Position numbers and translations under genes: made by a program. DNA of 42,700 nt from Schleiferiaceae bacterium (GTDB lineage Bacteria; Bacteroidota; Bacteroidia; Flavobacteriales; Schleiferiaceae), in NCBI GenBank assembly GCA_029254375.1, contig JAQWXR010000022.1:1-42700 (forward strand), in the 5' to 3' direction. How positions within the stretch are numbered: the first letter of the stretch is position 1; each line of letters begins with the position of its first letter. Under the pieces are notes generated by a model, which saw only the letters and a list, made by a program, of their open reading frames with translations, was not told the DNA's origin and ran no database searches. Positions 1 through 10,209 of the stretch are shown one piece after another.

Positions 1-663
1 AGCACGTCCTATACCGTGTGGATGGAGCAGGGCGGCGTGCTGGCCATCCCGAACATTCGAGGTGGTGGCGAGTACGGAGAAGCCTGGCATGTGGCGGGTA
101 CCCAGCTCCAAAAGAAAAACGTGTTCGAAGACTTTGAGGCAGCAGCCGATTACCTGATTGCCGAAGGCTACACGTCTTCGTCGCATCTGGCCTTGAGTGG
201 CGGCTCTAACGGCGGCTTGCTGGTGGGTGCGGTCATGACGCGTCGGCCGGATTTGGCGGCGGTGGCCTTCCCGGCGGTAGGGGTTTTGGACATGTTGCGC
301 TACCACACCTTCACGGCAGGAGCGGGCTGGGCCTACGACTACGGTACGGCCGAAGACAATGAAGAAATGTTCCAGTACTTGCTGAGCTACAGCCCGGTGC
401 ACAATGTGAAAGAGGGCACCTGTTACCCAGCGACCATGGTGACGACAGCGGACCATGACGATCGCGTGGTTCCGGCGCATAGCTTCAAGTTTGCGGCGGA
501 ACTCCAGGACAAGCAGGGCTGTCCGGCGCCGACCTTGATCCGGATTGAGGTTAATGCGGGCCATGGCGCCGGTAAACCAACGGCCATGGTGATCGAAGAA
601 GCCATTGACAAATTTGCGTTCGCCCTATGGAACATGGGCTACGCGAAATTGCCCAACCCATGA
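1..663 (+). CDS. Prolyl oligopeptidase family serine peptidase, C-terminal part (5' truncated)
   Basis: The reading frame is open from the first base, so only the last 220 codons of the gene are present; the N-terminal propeller domain lies outside the window. The visible part is the alpha/beta-hydrolase domain of family S9. It shows the [12 protein letters not shown] segment, the nucleophile elbow GGSNGG (Ser), the Asp in DHDDRV and the His in NAGHGAGKP, so the catalytic triad is complete. Members cleave after proline in short peptides. The Bacteroidota enzymes are often exported, but the signal region is not visible here. Its stop overlaps the paaZ start (ATGA), so it is the most upstream visible member of a five-gene operon. 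The family call is firm; the exact substrate is unknown. Confidence 0.93.
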   Translation, partial: STSYTVWMEQGGVLAIPNIRGGGEYGEAWHVAGTQLQKKNVFEDFEAAADYLIAEGYTSSSHLALSGGSNGGLLVGAVMTRRPDLAAVAFPAVGVLDMLRYHTFTAGAGWAYDYGTAEDNEEMFQYLLSYSPVHNVKEGTCYPATMVTTADHDDRVVPAHSFKFAAELQDKQGCPAPTLIRIEVNAGHGAGKPTAMVIEEAIDKFAFALWNMGYAKLPNP

Positions 664-2708
664 ACATTCAGAACTATGTTTTAGGCCAGTGGGCCAACGG
701 GGGCGCTTCCGAATACGAAGCTAAGCACGCCATCACGGGAGCTTCCTTGGGCCATGTGTCCAGTGAAGGCCTGAACTACGCCGATATCCTGGCCTACGGG
801 CGCGAAAAGGGCGGCACTTCTCTGCGCGCCATGACCTTTCCACAACGCGGCCTGATGCTCAAAGCCTTGGCGCTTTATCTACAAGAACGCAAGGAGGCCT
901 ATTATGCCATTTCCGCGGCGACTGGTGCCACCCGTGTGGATAGCTGGATTGATATTGAAGGCGGCATCGGAAATCTCTTTACCAATGCGTCCCTTCGGCG
1001 GGAATTTGCCGATCAGCCTTTCCACATAGACGGTGCGCCGGTGAAGTTGTCGCAAAACGGAACCTTCTTGGGTCAGCACATTATGGTGCCCAAGCGAGGG
1101 GTTGCGGTGCATATCAACGCATTCAACTTCCCAATTTGGGGCATGTTGGAGAAGATTGCCGTCAACCTTTTGGCGGGCGTTCCTGCGGTAGTCAAACCAT
1201 CCGAATTCACCTCTTTCCTTACCGAAGTCGTGGTGAAGGACATCATTGCCAGTGGGATTTTGCCTGAGGGCGCCTTGCAGCTCGTGAGCGGCAAGGGCCA
1301 CGGAATCTTGGACGCAGTAGAGCGCGGCGACACGGTCACCTTCACGGGATCTGCGGCCACAGGTATGCGCCTCAAAGCACAGCCTTATTTCTTGGAGCGC
1401 GGCGTCGCCTTCAACCTGGAAGCCGATTCACTGAACGCCATGGTGCTCGGCGAGGATGCCTCTCCGGGTACGCCCGAGTTTGACATCTTCATCAAGGAGG
1501 CCGCCAAAGAGATTACTATTAAAGCGGGCCAAAAGTGCACGGCCGTTCGACGGGTAGTTGTGCCGGCTGACCATTTGGATGCGGTACAGGCAGCGTTGGC
1601 GGGGCGCCTTGCTACTACTTCCTACGGCGATCCTTCCATGGAGGGAGTTCGCATGGGCTCGCTGGCGACGCAATTGCAGGTCGAGCGCGTTCGCTTTTCC
1701 GTAGAAGCACTAGCAGCTGAAAACGAAGTCGTTTTTGGACGCATAGACGGACAAGGTGAAGCCAAAGCGTCGGATCCCCTGGCTGGCGCCTTCTTTGCCC
1801 CGGTGCTCTTCCGCAACGAAGACCCCTTCGGGAAACAAAGCGCCCACCAGATTGAAGCCTTCGGCCCTGTGTCTACGTTAATGCCCTATCGGTCCTTGGA
1901 AGAGGCCGCTGAAATTGTGGCGCTCGGGCGAGGCTCGCTCGTAACCAGCTTTGTGTCTGCCGACCTCGATGCGGCTCGACAATTTGCCCTAGAAGCGGCC
2001 TATAGTAACGGCCGAATTCACCTTTTGGATGCAAGTAGTGCCAAAGAATCTACGGGCCACGGCTCACCAATGCCCTTGCTCACCCACGGAGGTCCCGGTC
2101 GTGCGGGCGACGGCGAAGAAATGGGCGGTATGCGCGGCGTGATGCACTACTTGCAGCGCGTAGCCTTACAGGGCCACCCAAACACCCTCACAGCCGTCAC
2201 CGGGCGCTTTACGCCAGGGGCAGACCGACCTGAAGCACGGCCCCATTTGTTCCGTCAACATTTTGAGGACTTGCGCGTGGGAGACACAGTCACTACGGCC
2301 AAGCATTTGGTCACGTTGCAGGACATCGAGGATTTTGCGGAGCTCAGCGGTGACAAGTTCTACGCGCACATGGATGAAAACAGCCTAGAGGGCACCATCT
2401 TCACGGGACGTGTGGCCCATGGCTATTTCATTCTCAGCCGAGCCGCGGGTCTCTTCGTGGATCCACCTAAAGGCCCTGTTTTATTGAATTATGGCCTGGA
2501 GACGTGCCGCTTCACGAAACCCGTCTATCCGGGCACGGAAATTGGGGTCCAACTCACGGTACAAGAAAAGATTGACCAAGAAAAGCGCAGTCCGGAAGAC
2601 ATAGCTAAGGGCATTGTTAAGTACTATGTCGAGGTCACGGACGATCAACATGAAGTGGTTGCGGTGGCTACCATCCTGACCATGGTAAAAAAGATAAACC
2701 AAGGATGA
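660..2708 (+). CDS. paaZ: PaaZ: oxepin-CoA hydrolase / 3-oxo-5,6-dehydrosuberyl-CoA semialdehyde dehydrogenase
   Basis: A bifunctional enzyme of aerobic phenylacetate degradation that opens the oxepin-CoA ring and oxidises the resulting aldehyde. The protein has 682 residues, almost the same length as E. coli PaaZ. Residues 1-520 are an aldehyde dehydrogenase domain with Glu254 (NLEADS) and nucleophile Cys293 (GQKCTAVRR). Residues from about 540 form a MaoC-type hydratase domain with Asp565 and His570 in [12 protein letters not shown] chose the ATG at 660, which overlaps the upstream stop as ATGA; an in-frame ATG at 627 would add 11 residues inside the previous gene and has no family support. 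No paaABCDE epoxidase genes are visible, so the enzyme could also serve another ring-opening route. The downstream gene overlaps by ATGA. Confidence 0.93.
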   Translation: MNIQNYVLGQWANGGASEYEAKHAITGASLGHVSSEGLNYADILAYGREKGGTSLRAMTFPQRGLMLKALALYLQERKEAYYAISAATGATRVDSWIDIEGGIGNLFTNASLRREFADQPFHIDGAPVKLSQNGTFLGQHIMVPKRGVAVHINAFNFPIWGMLEKIAVNLLAGVPAVVKPSEFTSFLTEVVVKDIIASGILPEGALQLVSGKGHGILDAVERGDTVTFTGSAATGMRLKAQPYFLERGVAFNLEADSLNAMVLGEDASPGTPEFDIFIKEAAKEITIKAGQKCTAVRRVVVPADHLDAVQAALAGRLATTSYGDPSMEGVRMGSLATQLQVERVRFSVEALAAENEVVFGRIDGQGEAKASDPLAGAFFAPVLFRNEDPFGKQSAHQIEAFGPVSTLMPYRSLEEAAEIVALGRGSLVTSFVSADLDAARQFALEAAYSNGRIHLLDASSAKESTGHGSPMPLLTHGGPGRAGDGEEMGGMRGVMHYLQRVALQGHPNTLTAVTGRFTPGADRPEARPHLFRQHFEDLRVGDTVTTAKHLVTLQDIEDFAELSGDKFYAHMDENSLEGTIFTGRVAHGYFILSRAAGLFVDPPKGPVLLNYGLETCRFTKPVYPGTEIGVQLTVQEKIDQEKRSPEDIAKGIVKYYVEVTDDQHEVVAVATILTMVKKINQG

Positions 2709-3496
2709 GCATAGATTTTACTCTCGAGGGCGGGGTGCGCGTGTGGCGGGCCCATGGCATTGCCCACATCGAATTCCACCACCCGCAGAGCAATTCTTTG
2801 CCCAGCCGGGTATTAGCCAAATTGGCCCAAGCCATTACCGACGAAGGAGCGCATCCGGAAAGTCATGTGATTGTTCTACGGAGCGCCGGGGATCGTGTAT
2901 TTTGCGGGGGCGCCAGCTTTGACGAGCTCGCTACGATTCGCACCGAAGAGGAGGGGCTCCACTTTTTTGGCGGCTTTGCCGGGGTCATCAATGCCCTGCG
3001 TAAGTGTCCCAAGTTGACGATTGGCCGAATCCAAGGCAAGGCCGTAGGTGGAGGCGTGGGCTTGGCTAGCGCGGTAGATTATTGCCTCGCCACGCAGCAT
3101 GCATCGATCAAACTCAGTGAACTGGCGGTGGGGATTGGCCCTTTTGTGGTAGGACCGGCTGTAGCGCGAAAAATAGGACTCAGTGCGATGAGCCAGCTAG
3201 CTATCGATGCGGCTGAATTCCGCACAGCGGAATGGGCAATGAACCACGGCCTCTATGCAGAAGTTCATCCGGACATTGATTCCTTGGATGCGGGCGTTCA
3301 AAAGCATGCCTCCTGGCTCAGCCAGCAGAGCGCGACGGCCCAAGCCGAACTGAAAAAAGTCTTTTGGGAGGGGTGTGAAAACTGGGATAGCCTTCTCGCA
3401 GAACGCGCGGCTATATCAGGCGCCTTGGTGCGAAGCCCAGAAAGCCAAGCCGCCATCCAACGAATCCATCAATCCCTTTCTGCTAAAAAAGGATGA
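2705..3496 (+). CDS. Enoyl-CoA hydratase/isomerase family protein
   Basis: A 263-residue crotonase-fold protein, full family length. The oxyanion-hole segments are visible (FCGGASFDEL near residue 66 and GKAVGGGVGLA near 111). Of the two acid residues used by classical enoyl-CoA hydratase, the second is kept (Glu139 in KLSELAVGIGPF) but the first is Gly119 (GGGVGL instead of GGGxEL). It may therefore be an isomerase or a hydratase with altered chemistry rather than a standard crotonase. Its position after paaZ suggests work on the phenylacetate or another acyl-CoA intermediate. The start overlaps the paaZ stop (ATGA), and its own stop overlaps the next gene in the same way. The substrate is inferred from context only. 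Confidence 0.88.
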   Translation: MSIDFTLEGGVRVWRAHGIAHIEFHHPQSNSLPSRVLAKLAQAITDEGAHPESHVIVLRSAGDRVFCGGASFDELATIRTEEEGLHFFGGFAGVINALRKCPKLTIGRIQGKAVGGGVGLASAVDYCLATQHASIKLSELAVGIGPFVVGPAVARKIGLSAMSQLAIDAAEFRTAEWAMNHGLYAEVHPDIDSLDAGVQKHASWLSQQSATAQAELKKVFWEGCENWDSLLAERAAISGALVRSPESQAAIQRIHQSLSAKKG

Positions 3497-4419
3497 ACAA
3501 AAGGCAGACCCTCTTTGTCGCGATTATTTTGGGATTTTCAGCCCAAGCCATTTGCCAAGAACCCCTGTTCCGGTCACCCTCTGAAGCGATCAAGGTGGGC
3601 CCGTGGTCTTTTTCAGGGCTGTATGGGGCGACGTTCAATCAAACGCTATTAAGGCAATGGAATGCCGGGGGACAGAACTCATTGAATACCGGCTTCATTC
3701 TCCGTCAATCGGCAGAGTATAGCACCGAAAAATGGGCCGCAACCCAACTTTTGGATGCGGCGTATGGATTGAATTTTCAAGAAGGCGTTGTGCGAAAAAT
3801 TGACGACAAGCTCGAATATAATCTCCGCCTGGACCGCATACTATCGGGGCAACCACTTTGGAAGCTGTCGGGATTTGGTAGTTTCAAAACCCAATGGTAT
3901 CGTGGCTACGCAAATCCAGAAGACGCAGACACAGCATACGTTTCTCGATTCATGGCGCCGGCCTATTCGCTGGCAGGTATTGGGGTGACTCATAAAGACG
4001 AATTTATCGAGCTGTATTTTTCGCCTTTGACGGCTAAGTACACTATCGTCTTGGACCCTCAACTTCAAACTTTGGGGTCCTTCGGTGTGACTTCAGGGCA
4101 GTCTTTACGACAGGAAATGGGAGCATATGTGAACCTTCGGGCTAAACGAAATTTTCCCAATAAGCTGGCGTTAGACCTTCGAATGAATCTATTTGCCAAC
4201 TACTTGGCCCAACCGTTTTCAATAGACGTAGATGCGGATATTCTTCTGGTGTATAAGGCGACGAACCATTTGAGTATTACGCTGCGCACCCAGGGAATCT
4301 ATGACCGGGACATCTCCGTGCGAGACAGCAATGGGGACGGGAAAGTGGATGCGCCAGGGATTCAATTAAAACAATTGTCCGGGGTGGGATTGACCTATAA
4401 CTTCGGAACCATCAAATGA
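3493..4419 (+). CDS. DUF3078 domain-containing outer-membrane protein
   Basis: A 308-residue protein with an N-terminal signal peptide (basic MNKRQ, hydrophobic core, cleavage probably near AQAICQ). The rest matches the Bacteroidota DUF3078 family: the conserved TFNQTLLRQWNAGGQNS segment near the N-terminus, then many alternating-residue stretches ending in an aromatic-rich strand (GVGLTYNFG), as expected for an outer-membrane beta-barrel. A DSNGDGKVD loop near residue 280 looks like a Ca2+-binding loop. No reaction is known for the family. It sits between two catabolic enzyme genes with ATGA overlaps on both sides, so a link to substrate uptake is possible but is inference. Confidence 0.88.
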   Translation: MNKRQTLFVAIILGFSAQAICQEPLFRSPSEAIKVGPWSFSGLYGATFNQTLLRQWNAGGQNSLNTGFILRQSAEYSTEKWAATQLLDAAYGLNFQEGVVRKIDDKLEYNLRLDRILSGQPLWKLSGFGSFKTQWYRGYANPEDADTAYVSRFMAPAYSLAGIGVTHKDEFIELYFSPLTAKYTIVLDPQLQTLGSFGVTSGQSLRQEMGAYVNLRAKRNFPNKLALDLRMNLFANYLAQPFSIDVDADILLVYKATNHLSITLRTQGIYDRDISVRDSNGDGKVDAPGIQLKQLSGVGLTYNFGTIK

Positions 4420-6467
4420 GTAAGCACATACACCCTTCCCTGCTTAAGGCTTTTCGTCTCATGGCGACGGCCAAAGCGATGACGGAGCTCTTTGAGGCTA
4501 AGCGCGAAATCACCCAAACCTATGTCCATGCGACCTCGCGTGGACACGAGGCGATTCAGCTGGCTTGCAGTCTTCAGCTCAAGCCGGTCGACTTCCTCTA
4601 CCCCTATTATCGAGATGACGCCATGTTGCTCGGAATTGGCATGGAGCCCTACGACCTCATGCTGCAGTTGTTAGCCAAGCGAGATGACCCATTTTCTGGG
4701 GGCAGAACCTACTACAGCCACCCGTCTTTGCGCCAGGATGATAAGCCAAAAATCCCCCATCAGTCCTCCGCAACTGGCATGCAAGCGATCCCTGCTTCGG
4801 GTGCGGCGCTTGGAATTCAATACCGCGAGAAGCAGGGACTGACGGAAGAATGGGGAGAGGAAAAGCCCATTGTCGTTTGCTCCATTGGCGATGCAGCTAT
4901 GACAGAAGGGGAGATCTCAGAGGCGCTTCACATGGCTGCGCTCAAGCAAACGCCCCTTTTGATGCTTGTTCAGGACAATGGATGGGATATTTCAGCGACT
5001 TCTGCGGAGACGCGTTCGGGCAGCGCGGCGGACTATGCTAAAGGCTTCAAAGGCCTCAACGTCGTACAAGTGGACGGCAGCGACTTTAATGCCTGCTATC
5101 ATGCTGTGCGCGAGGTGCTCAAAAACATGCGTCAAACGCGACAGCCCTATATGATTCATGCGCGGGTACCACTTTTGAATCACCACACTTCGGGGGTTCG
5201 AATGGAGTGGTATCGAGACGACTTAGAGGAACATGCGCTAAGAGACCCCTTTCCGAAACTTCGAAACTTCCTTTTAGAGCAAGGAATTAAAGCATTGGAG
5301 CTCGATGATATAGAAAGTGAGGAGATAGCGCATGTCGCCCGGGATTTTGAGCGGGCGTTAGCCGCCGAAGATCCGCGACCCGAAGACTTACTCACCTTTC
5401 GCTATGCGGAGACGCCCATCACGGAAGAACGCGGGGTTCGCGCTCCTGCGGATCGAGAAAAAACAGTCATGGTCGATAGCGCATTATTTGCCATTCGAGA
5501 AATCTTGGCAGCCCATCCAGAGGCCCTGCTCTATGGACAAGACGTGGGGCGACGACTCGGCGGCGTCTTTCGCGAAGCCGCCACCTTGGCGCAGCAATTT
5601 GGCGACGACCGCGTGTTCAATACGCCGATCCAAGAAGCCTTTATTATTGGAAGTACGGTGGGCATGTCCGCCGTAGGTCTCAAGCCCATTGTGGAAGTTC
5701 AGTTTGCAGACTACATCTGGCCGGGCCTTAATCAACTATTTACAGAGCTTTCTAGGTCGTTCTACCTGACCAATGGCAAATGGGCAGCTAGCACAGTGAT
5801 TCGCGTTCCTATCGGCGCCTATGGCTCAGGAGGGCCCTACCACAGCTCCAGCGTGGAGTCTATTTTGACGAATATTCGCGGTATCAAAGTGGCGTATCCG
5901 TCCACAGGGGCCGACCTAAAAGGCTTGATGAAGTCGGCCTATGCCGATCCCAATCCCGTCGTCATGCTCGAACACAAGGGGCTCTATTGGTCCAAAACCC
6001 CCGGAACCGAGGGAGCCAAGACGATTGAGCCCGATGCCGACTACGTGCTTCCATTCGGCCAAGGGCGTATCGCGTTGGAGTCTTTAAGCACGGAGGAAAG
6101 CACCTTGTGTGTCATTACCTATGGCCGCGGCGTATACTGGGCATTAGAAGCGGCAAAATCCTTCCCGGGTCGAATCGAAATTGTGGATTTGCGAACCTTA
6201 CTTCCTTGGGATGAGTCCATGGTCATGCAGCGCGTAAATCAGCATCATCGGGCATTGGTTTTGACCGAAGAGCCCAGCGTGAACAGCTTTGCTCAAGCAG
6301 TGGCAGGTAAAATACAGTCCGAATGCTTCCGCGCTTTGGACGCGCCGGTTCGAGTGCTTGGCTCCGAAGACACGCCGGCCATCCCCCTCAACAAAACGCT
6401 CGAAGCCACCCTTCTGCCGAACGCCGACAAAGTCCGCGCAGCGATGGAAGAGCTGCTCAATTTTTAG
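4416..6467 (+). CDS. 2-oxo acid dehydrogenase E1, alpha and beta subunits fused (branched-chain type)
   Basis: A thiamine-diphosphate enzyme that decarboxylates 2-oxo acids and passes the acyl group to lipoyl-E2. The 683 residues contain both halves found as separate subunits elsewhere. The alpha half (about 1-330) carries the ThDP motif starting GDAAMTEGEI and ending in an Asn (VQDN). The beta half (about 345-680) has LLYGQDVGRRLGGVF, the catalytic-Glu segment NTPIQEAFIIG, and the beta C-terminal domain. Such fusions are common in Bacteroidota and are usually annotated as branched-chain or 2-oxoisovalerate dehydrogenase. Substrate choice cannot be read from the sequence; neither E2 nor E3 is in the window. 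It is the last gene of the plus-strand operon and is followed by convergent scoB. Confidence 0.92.
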   Translation: MSKHIHPSLLKAFRLMATAKAMTELFEAKREITQTYVHATSRGHEAIQLACSLQLKPVDFLYPYYRDDAMLLGIGMEPYDLMLQLLAKRDDPFSGGRTYYSHPSLRQDDKPKIPHQSSATGMQAIPASGAALGIQYREKQGLTEEWGEEKPIVVCSIGDAAMTEGEISEALHMAALKQTPLLMLVQDNGWDISATSAETRSGSAADYAKGFKGLNVVQVDGSDFNACYHAVREVLKNMRQTRQPYMIHARVPLLNHHTSGVRMEWYRDDLEEHALRDPFPKLRNFLLEQGIKALELDDIESEEIAHVARDFERALAAEDPRPEDLLTFRYAETPITEERGVRAPADREKTVMVDSALFAIREILAAHPEALLYGQDVGRRLGGVFREAATLAQQFGDDRVFNTPIQEAFIIGSTVGMSAVGLKPIVEVQFADYIWPGLNQLFTELSRSFYLTNGKWAASTVIRVPIGAYGSGGPYHSSSVESILTNIRGIKVAYPSTGADLKGLMKSAYADPNPVVMLEHKGLYWSKTPGTEGAKTIEPDADYVLPFGQGRIALESLSTEESTLCVITYGRGVYWALEAAKSFPGRIEIVDLRTLLPWDESMVMQRVNQHHRALVLTEEPSVNSFAQAVAGKIQSECFRALDAPVRVLGSEDTPAIPLNKTLEATLLPNADKVRAAMEELLNF

Positions 6468-6478
6468 TTAGAGAGACC

Positions 6479-6489
6479 GGGCGATGCCC
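6479..6489. terminator. Small GC hairpin between convergent genes
   Basis: In the 65-bp convergent gap between the E1 gene and scoB, GGGC and GCCC are separated by three bases. No T-run follows on either strand, so it is only a weak terminator candidate. Confidence 0.2.
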
Positions 6490-6532
6490 TCACGCTCGGA
6501 AGATAGCAAGCTAGGCGAGACATTCAACCCTT

Positions 6533-7195
6533 CTACCCCAAGACCATCTCGGGTATGTCACCCTCGACGACTAATCGCCCAGCCGTCTTGGCGATGATTT
6601 CTTCGACGCTGACACCGGGGGCACGCTCCAAGAGAATAAACCCTCTTTCGGGATCAATTTCCAGTACGGCGAGGTCGGTTACGACCTTTTTCACACAAGC
6701 CACCCCCGTGAGCGGCAGGCTGCATTCAGAAAGCATTTTGGATTCGCCGGCGCGGTTGGTATGCTGCATAGCGACGATGATGTTTTCGGCGCTGGCGACC
6801 AGATCCATGGCGCCGCCCATGCCTTTAACCATTTTACCCGGGATTTTCCAGTTGGCGATGTCACCAGATTCGGACACTTCCATAGCGCCGAGGACTGTCA
6901 ATTGGACTTTTTGGGCCCGAATCATCGCGAACGAAGTGGCGCTATCGAAAAAACTTGCCCCAGCTAAAGCAGTAATCGTTTGCTTGCCTGCATTGATCAA
7001 ATCAGCGTCTTCATCGCCCTCCCAAGGAAAGGGGCCCATCCCTAGAATGCCATTTTCGGATTGAAATTCAATATCAATTCCCTTTGGGATATAATTAGCT
7101 ACGAGTGTGGGAATGCCGATTCCCAAGTTGACGTACCAGCCGTCTTGGAGCTCCTGCGCGATTCGCTGTGCGATGCCGTTTTTGTCAAGTGCCAT
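6533..7195 (-). CDS. scoB: 3-oxoacid CoA-transferase subunit B
   Basis: The beta subunit of a succinyl-CoA:3-oxoacid CoA-transferase, which activates acetoacetate or another 3-oxo acid with CoA from succinyl-CoA. At 220 residues it is of normal subunit length. It shows the N-terminal GWYVNLGIGIPTLVANY segment and the SENGILGMGP motif, whose Glu carries the covalent CoA-thioester intermediate, then GGAMDLV. The gene starts 11 bases after the scoA stop, so the two subunits are surely co-expressed. The pair lies convergent with an aromatic and branched-chain catabolic operon, which fits disposal of ketogenic products, though the precise acceptor acid is not shown by sequence. Confidence 0.95.
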   Translation of the reverse strand: MALDKNGIAQRIAQELQDGWYVNLGIGIPTLVANYIPKGIDIEFQSENGILGMGPFPWEGDEDADLINAGKQTITALAGASFFDSATSFAMIRAQKVQLTVLGAMEVSESGDIANWKIPGKMVKGMGGAMDLVASAENIIVAMQHTNRAGESKMLSECSLPLTGVACVKKVVTDLAVLEIDPERGFILLERAPGVSVEEIIAKTAGRLVVEGDIPEMVLG

Positions 7196-7206
7196 GGCGG
7201 TTGGGT

Positions 7207-7908
7207 TTAGGCGCGCGGACGGACCGTGCGTTGTTCAATGCGTTTTTCAAAATGCGCCCCTTGGTAGATGCGATGCACAAAAATTCCAGGGACGTGGATG
7301 CTGTTGGGGTCCAGAGTTCCAGCAGGGACCAATTCTTCCACTTCCGCGACCGTGATGCGGCCCGCCATGGCCATCATGGGGTTAAAGTTGCGTGCGGTGC
7401 CTTTGAATACCAAGTTGCCCGCTTCGTCTCCTTTCCAAGCTTTGACAAAAGCAAATTGGGCATCGAACGCATGTTCAAGGATGTGCGGCTTGCCGTTGAA
7501 GTGGCGAACCTCTTTGCCTTCAGCGACCTCCGTGCCATAGCCGGCGGGGGTATAGAAGGCGGGAATGCCCGCTCCGGCGGCTCGGCAGCGCTCGGCCAAG
7601 GTGCCTTGAGGGATGAGCTCTACATCTAGCTCGCGTGAGAGCATTTGGCGTTCGAACTCGTCGTTCTCGCCCACATAGGAGCTGATCATTTTTTTGATTT
7701 GGCGCGTTTCCAATAGGAGGCCCAAGCCGAAGCCATCGACCCCGGCATTATTCGAAATACAGGTCAAGTTCTTGACCCCCGTGGAGCGCACGGCGGCAAT
7801 GGAATTTTCAGGAATTCCGCACAAGCCAAAGCCCCCAAACATGAGGGTCATTCCGTCTTGAATTCCTTCCACGGCGACTTGGGCGTTGGGAACTACTTTT
7901 CGAATCAT
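7207..7908 (-). CDS. scoA: 3-oxoacid CoA-transferase subunit A
   Basis: The alpha subunit of the same CoA-transferase as scoB (233 residues). Features are the N-terminal [18 protein letters not shown] loop, which forms part of the CoA site, and the family segments [28 protein letters not shown] and [15 protein letters not shown]. The ATG lies 11 bases downstream of the PBP1A stop, so scoAB appears to be read from the ricT-gldH-PBP1A transcript, an unusual partner set for a metabolic enzyme. No internal promoter of the TAnnTTTG type was seen immediately before it. Confidence 0.95.
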   Translation of the reverse strand: MIRKVVPNAQVAVEGIQDGMTLMFGGFGLCGIPENSIAAVRSTGVKNLTCISNNAGVDGFGLGLLLETRQIKKMISSYVGENDEFERQMLSRELDVELIPQGTLAERCRAAGAGIPAFYTPAGYGTEVAEGKEVRHFNGKPHILEHAFDAQFAFVKAWKGDEAGNLVFKGTARNFNPMMAMAGRITVAEVEELVPAGTLDPNSIHVPGIFVHRIYQGAHFEKRIEQRTVRPRA

Positions 7909-7919
7909 TCGGTTGCTGC

Positions 7920-10208
7920 TTAGTTGTATTCAGAGGCTTCTTCGCGAAGTTCAGCGCTCTCGGAAAGATAGGTTGCACAGTCCAAAGGAATAGTGATCGG
8001 GCCATCGGGTCGATCGAAAGCATCTCGCCGAATGCCGAGTTCTGAGCGCGCATAGACTGATTTCATGTAGAGCGCCCAGATGGGCAAAGCCGTGGTCGCG
8101 CCTTGACCGTAGGTAGTAGACCCAAAATGCGCTGAGCGGTCTTGGCAGCCCGTCCACACGGCGGTAACGAGGTTAGGGACCATGCCGACGAACCAGCCAT
8201 CGGAGTTGTTTTGGGTCGTCCCCGTCTTGCCGGCGATGGGATTATCAAAGCCATATGGATAACCTGTGACATAGCCGCCATACCCTGCTCCGGTGTGACG
8301 CAAGCGAACGCCGGTACCACTTTGGGTAACCCCTTGTAGCAAGTTGATCATGGTGTAGGCCACTTCGGGCGAGAAGACTTCCCGTGTATCGGGGGTAAAT
8401 TCATCCAATACTACCCCGTTTTTATCCTCAATCCGAAGCATAACAATAGGTTCAGTATATAGGCCTTGATTCCCAAAAGCCGTGTATGCGCCAACCAATT
8501 CATAAATAGACAAATCGACGGCTCCCAGGGCGATGGAAGGAACTTCGGGAATGTCTGAGGTCACTCCGAGAGCCTTAGCCATTTGAATAACGGGGCGGGG
8601 ACCTATTTGCTTCATTAAATAGGTGGTCACTGTGTTCACCGAGCCGGCGATAGCCTGCTTTAACGTGAGGACGCCGCCATATTTATCATCGGAATTGGAC
8701 GGGCACCAAGGCTCAAGTAAGCCAAATTGGCCTGCCTCGATGCAGGTTTGAATATTGGGTACCTGCATGCAAGGAGAATACTTTTTATCGGCAATCGCAG
8801 CGGCATAGATAAAGGGCTTGAAGGTGGAGCCCACTTGGCGTCGACCCTGCTTAACGGCGTCATACTTGAAATGACGGAAGTCGATGCCACCCACCCAGGC
8901 TTTGATGAAGCCGGACTGAGGCTCAACACTCAGCAGTCCGGCCTGGTAAATACTCTTATAATACTGGATCGAATCCCATGGACTTAATATCGTATCGAGG
9001 TCCCCGCCCCAGGAGAAGATCTTCATGTCGCGTGGGGTTTTGAATTCTTTGACGATACGCTGGTCACTCCAACCCGAATCCCGGTAATGGCGGTAGCGGG
9101 GGGTCTGACGCATGGCGCGCGAAATGATTTTTTGGCCCTCGGCATAGGAGTCGCCCTCTTGGAAGTAAAAGGGTCCCGCTTTGCGCTTCTCGATTTGATT
9201 AAAGAAGATGCTTTGAAGATTGGTCAGGTGGCGCTCCATGGCCTCTTCGGCCATTCGCTGCATGCGTGAATCAATGGTGGTGTAGATTTTTAGTCCATCG
9301 GTGTACAGATTGTAGGTAGTCCCGTCGGCCTTGGGGTGTTCTGCAATCCAATCCTTCATGTAGGCGCGAATATATTCGCGCAAATACGGGGCAAGGCCTT
9401 GATCGTGCCCTTGGCGCTGAAAGTTGAGCACAAGGGGCAGGGCCATGAGGCTATCGGCCTCTTCTTCGCTGAGGTAGTCATTGCGTTCCATTTGGCGCAA
9501 TACGGTGTTTCGACGATTGATGGCCGTTTCAAGACGTTCAGCCTTGGAGGGATTATAGGCCCATGGGTTTTTGAACATTCCCACCAGCATGGCAGACTCT
9601 TCAATAGTCAGTTCGGAGGGCAGCTTCCCAAAGTACACATTGGCTGCGTTATGTATACCGACCCCTTGATATAGAAAATCAAATTGGTTGAAATACATGG
9701 CAAGGATTTCCTCCTTGGAATACCGGCGCTCTAATTGCAATGAAATGACCCATTCTTTGAGTTTCTGTACGACCCGGGCAGCAATGTTACTAGAGCCCTC
9801 ACCATGGAACATTTGCTTGGCTAGCTGCTGCGTGATGGTAGATCCGCCGCCGCCGCCGCCTAATGTGACTAAGGCGCGAGCTAAGCTCCGAAAATCAATG
9901 CCCGCATGTTCGTGATATCGTTCGTCTTCAGTCGCGATCAGCGCGTTGACCAGGTGGGGGGGCAAGTCGTTATAGTCCGCATGGACGCGGTTTTCCATAA
10001 AAAAAGTTCCAATTTGCTTTCCGTCGGCAGAGAGGATTTCCGTGGCTAAAAAGCTTTTAGGGTTGGCAATCTCTTCCGTTGATGGCAAGTCGCCAAACAG
10101 GCCCGCCCATGTGAGGAGTAAGGCCAAAATCAACACCAAGGGGGCGCCAAAGACAAGCATCCAGAAATACTTGACGTAGCTGCGAAAATCCGTATCCTTT
10201 TTTGCCAT
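7920..10208 (-). CDS. Class A penicillin-binding protein (PBP1A-like transglycosylase/transpeptidase)
   Basis: A bifunctional peptidoglycan synthase of 762 residues. After a short cytoplasmic tail, one membrane helix spans about residues 14-36. The glycosyltransferase domain has catalytic Glu94 ([10 protein letters not shown]) and [14 protein letters not shown]; six consecutive Gly precede STITQQ. The transpeptidase domain has the SxxK serine Ser461/Lys464 (GSTFKPF), SVN at 523-525 and KTG at 661-663. I chose the ATG at 10208, which follows the gldH stop after one base; the longer in-frame start at 10241 would lie inside gldH. It sits with ricT and gldH, an arrangement I recall from other Bacteroidota, and is followed by scoAB. 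All catalytic motifs are intact. Confidence 0.95.
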   Translation of the reverse strand: MAKKDTDFRSYVKYFWMLVFGAPLVLILALLLTWAGLFGDLPSTEEIANPKSFLATEILSADGKQIGTFFMENRVHADYNDLPPHLVNALIATEDERYHEHAGIDFRSLARALVTLGGGGGGSTITQQLAKQMFHGEGSSNIAARVVQKLKEWVISLQLERRYSKEEILAMYFNQFDFLYQGVGIHNAANVYFGKLPSELTIEESAMLVGMFKNPWAYNPSKAERLETAINRRNTVLRQMERNDYLSEEEADSLMALPLVLNFQRQGHDQGLAPYLREYIRAYMKDWIAEHPKADGTTYNLYTDGLKIYTTIDSRMQRMAEEAMERHLTNLQSIFFNQIEKRKAGPFYFQEGDSYAEGQKIISRAMRQTPRYRHYRDSGWSDQRIVKEFKTPRDMKIFSWGGDLDTILSPWDSIQYYKSIYQAGLLSVEPQSGFIKAWVGGIDFRHFKYDAVKQGRRQVGSTFKPFIYAAAIADKKYSPCMQVPNIQTCIEAGQFGLLEPWCPSNSDDKYGGVLTLKQAIAGSVNTVTTYLMKQIGPRPVIQMAKALGVTSDIPEVPSIALGAVDLSIYELVGAYTAFGNQGLYTEPIVMLRIEDKNGVVLDEFTPDTREVFSPEVAYTMINLLQGVTQSGTGVRLRHTGAGYGGYVTGYPYGFDNPIAGKTGTTQNNSDGWFVGMVPNLVTAVWTGCQDRSAHFGSTTYGQGATTALPIWALYMKSVYARSELGIRRDAFDRPDGPITIPLDCATYLSESAELREEASEYN

Positions 10209-10209
10209 T

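Noticed and set aside
627-659. An in-frame ATG giving an 11-residue N-terminal extension of PaaZ
   Set aside because: It lies inside the upstream peptidase gene; the ATGA overlap at 660 and the family N-terminus support the shorter form.
9848-9862. A GCC-repeat run that looks like a microsatellite
   Set aside because: It is the coding sequence for six Gly residues just before STITQQ in the PBP1A glycosyltransferase domain.
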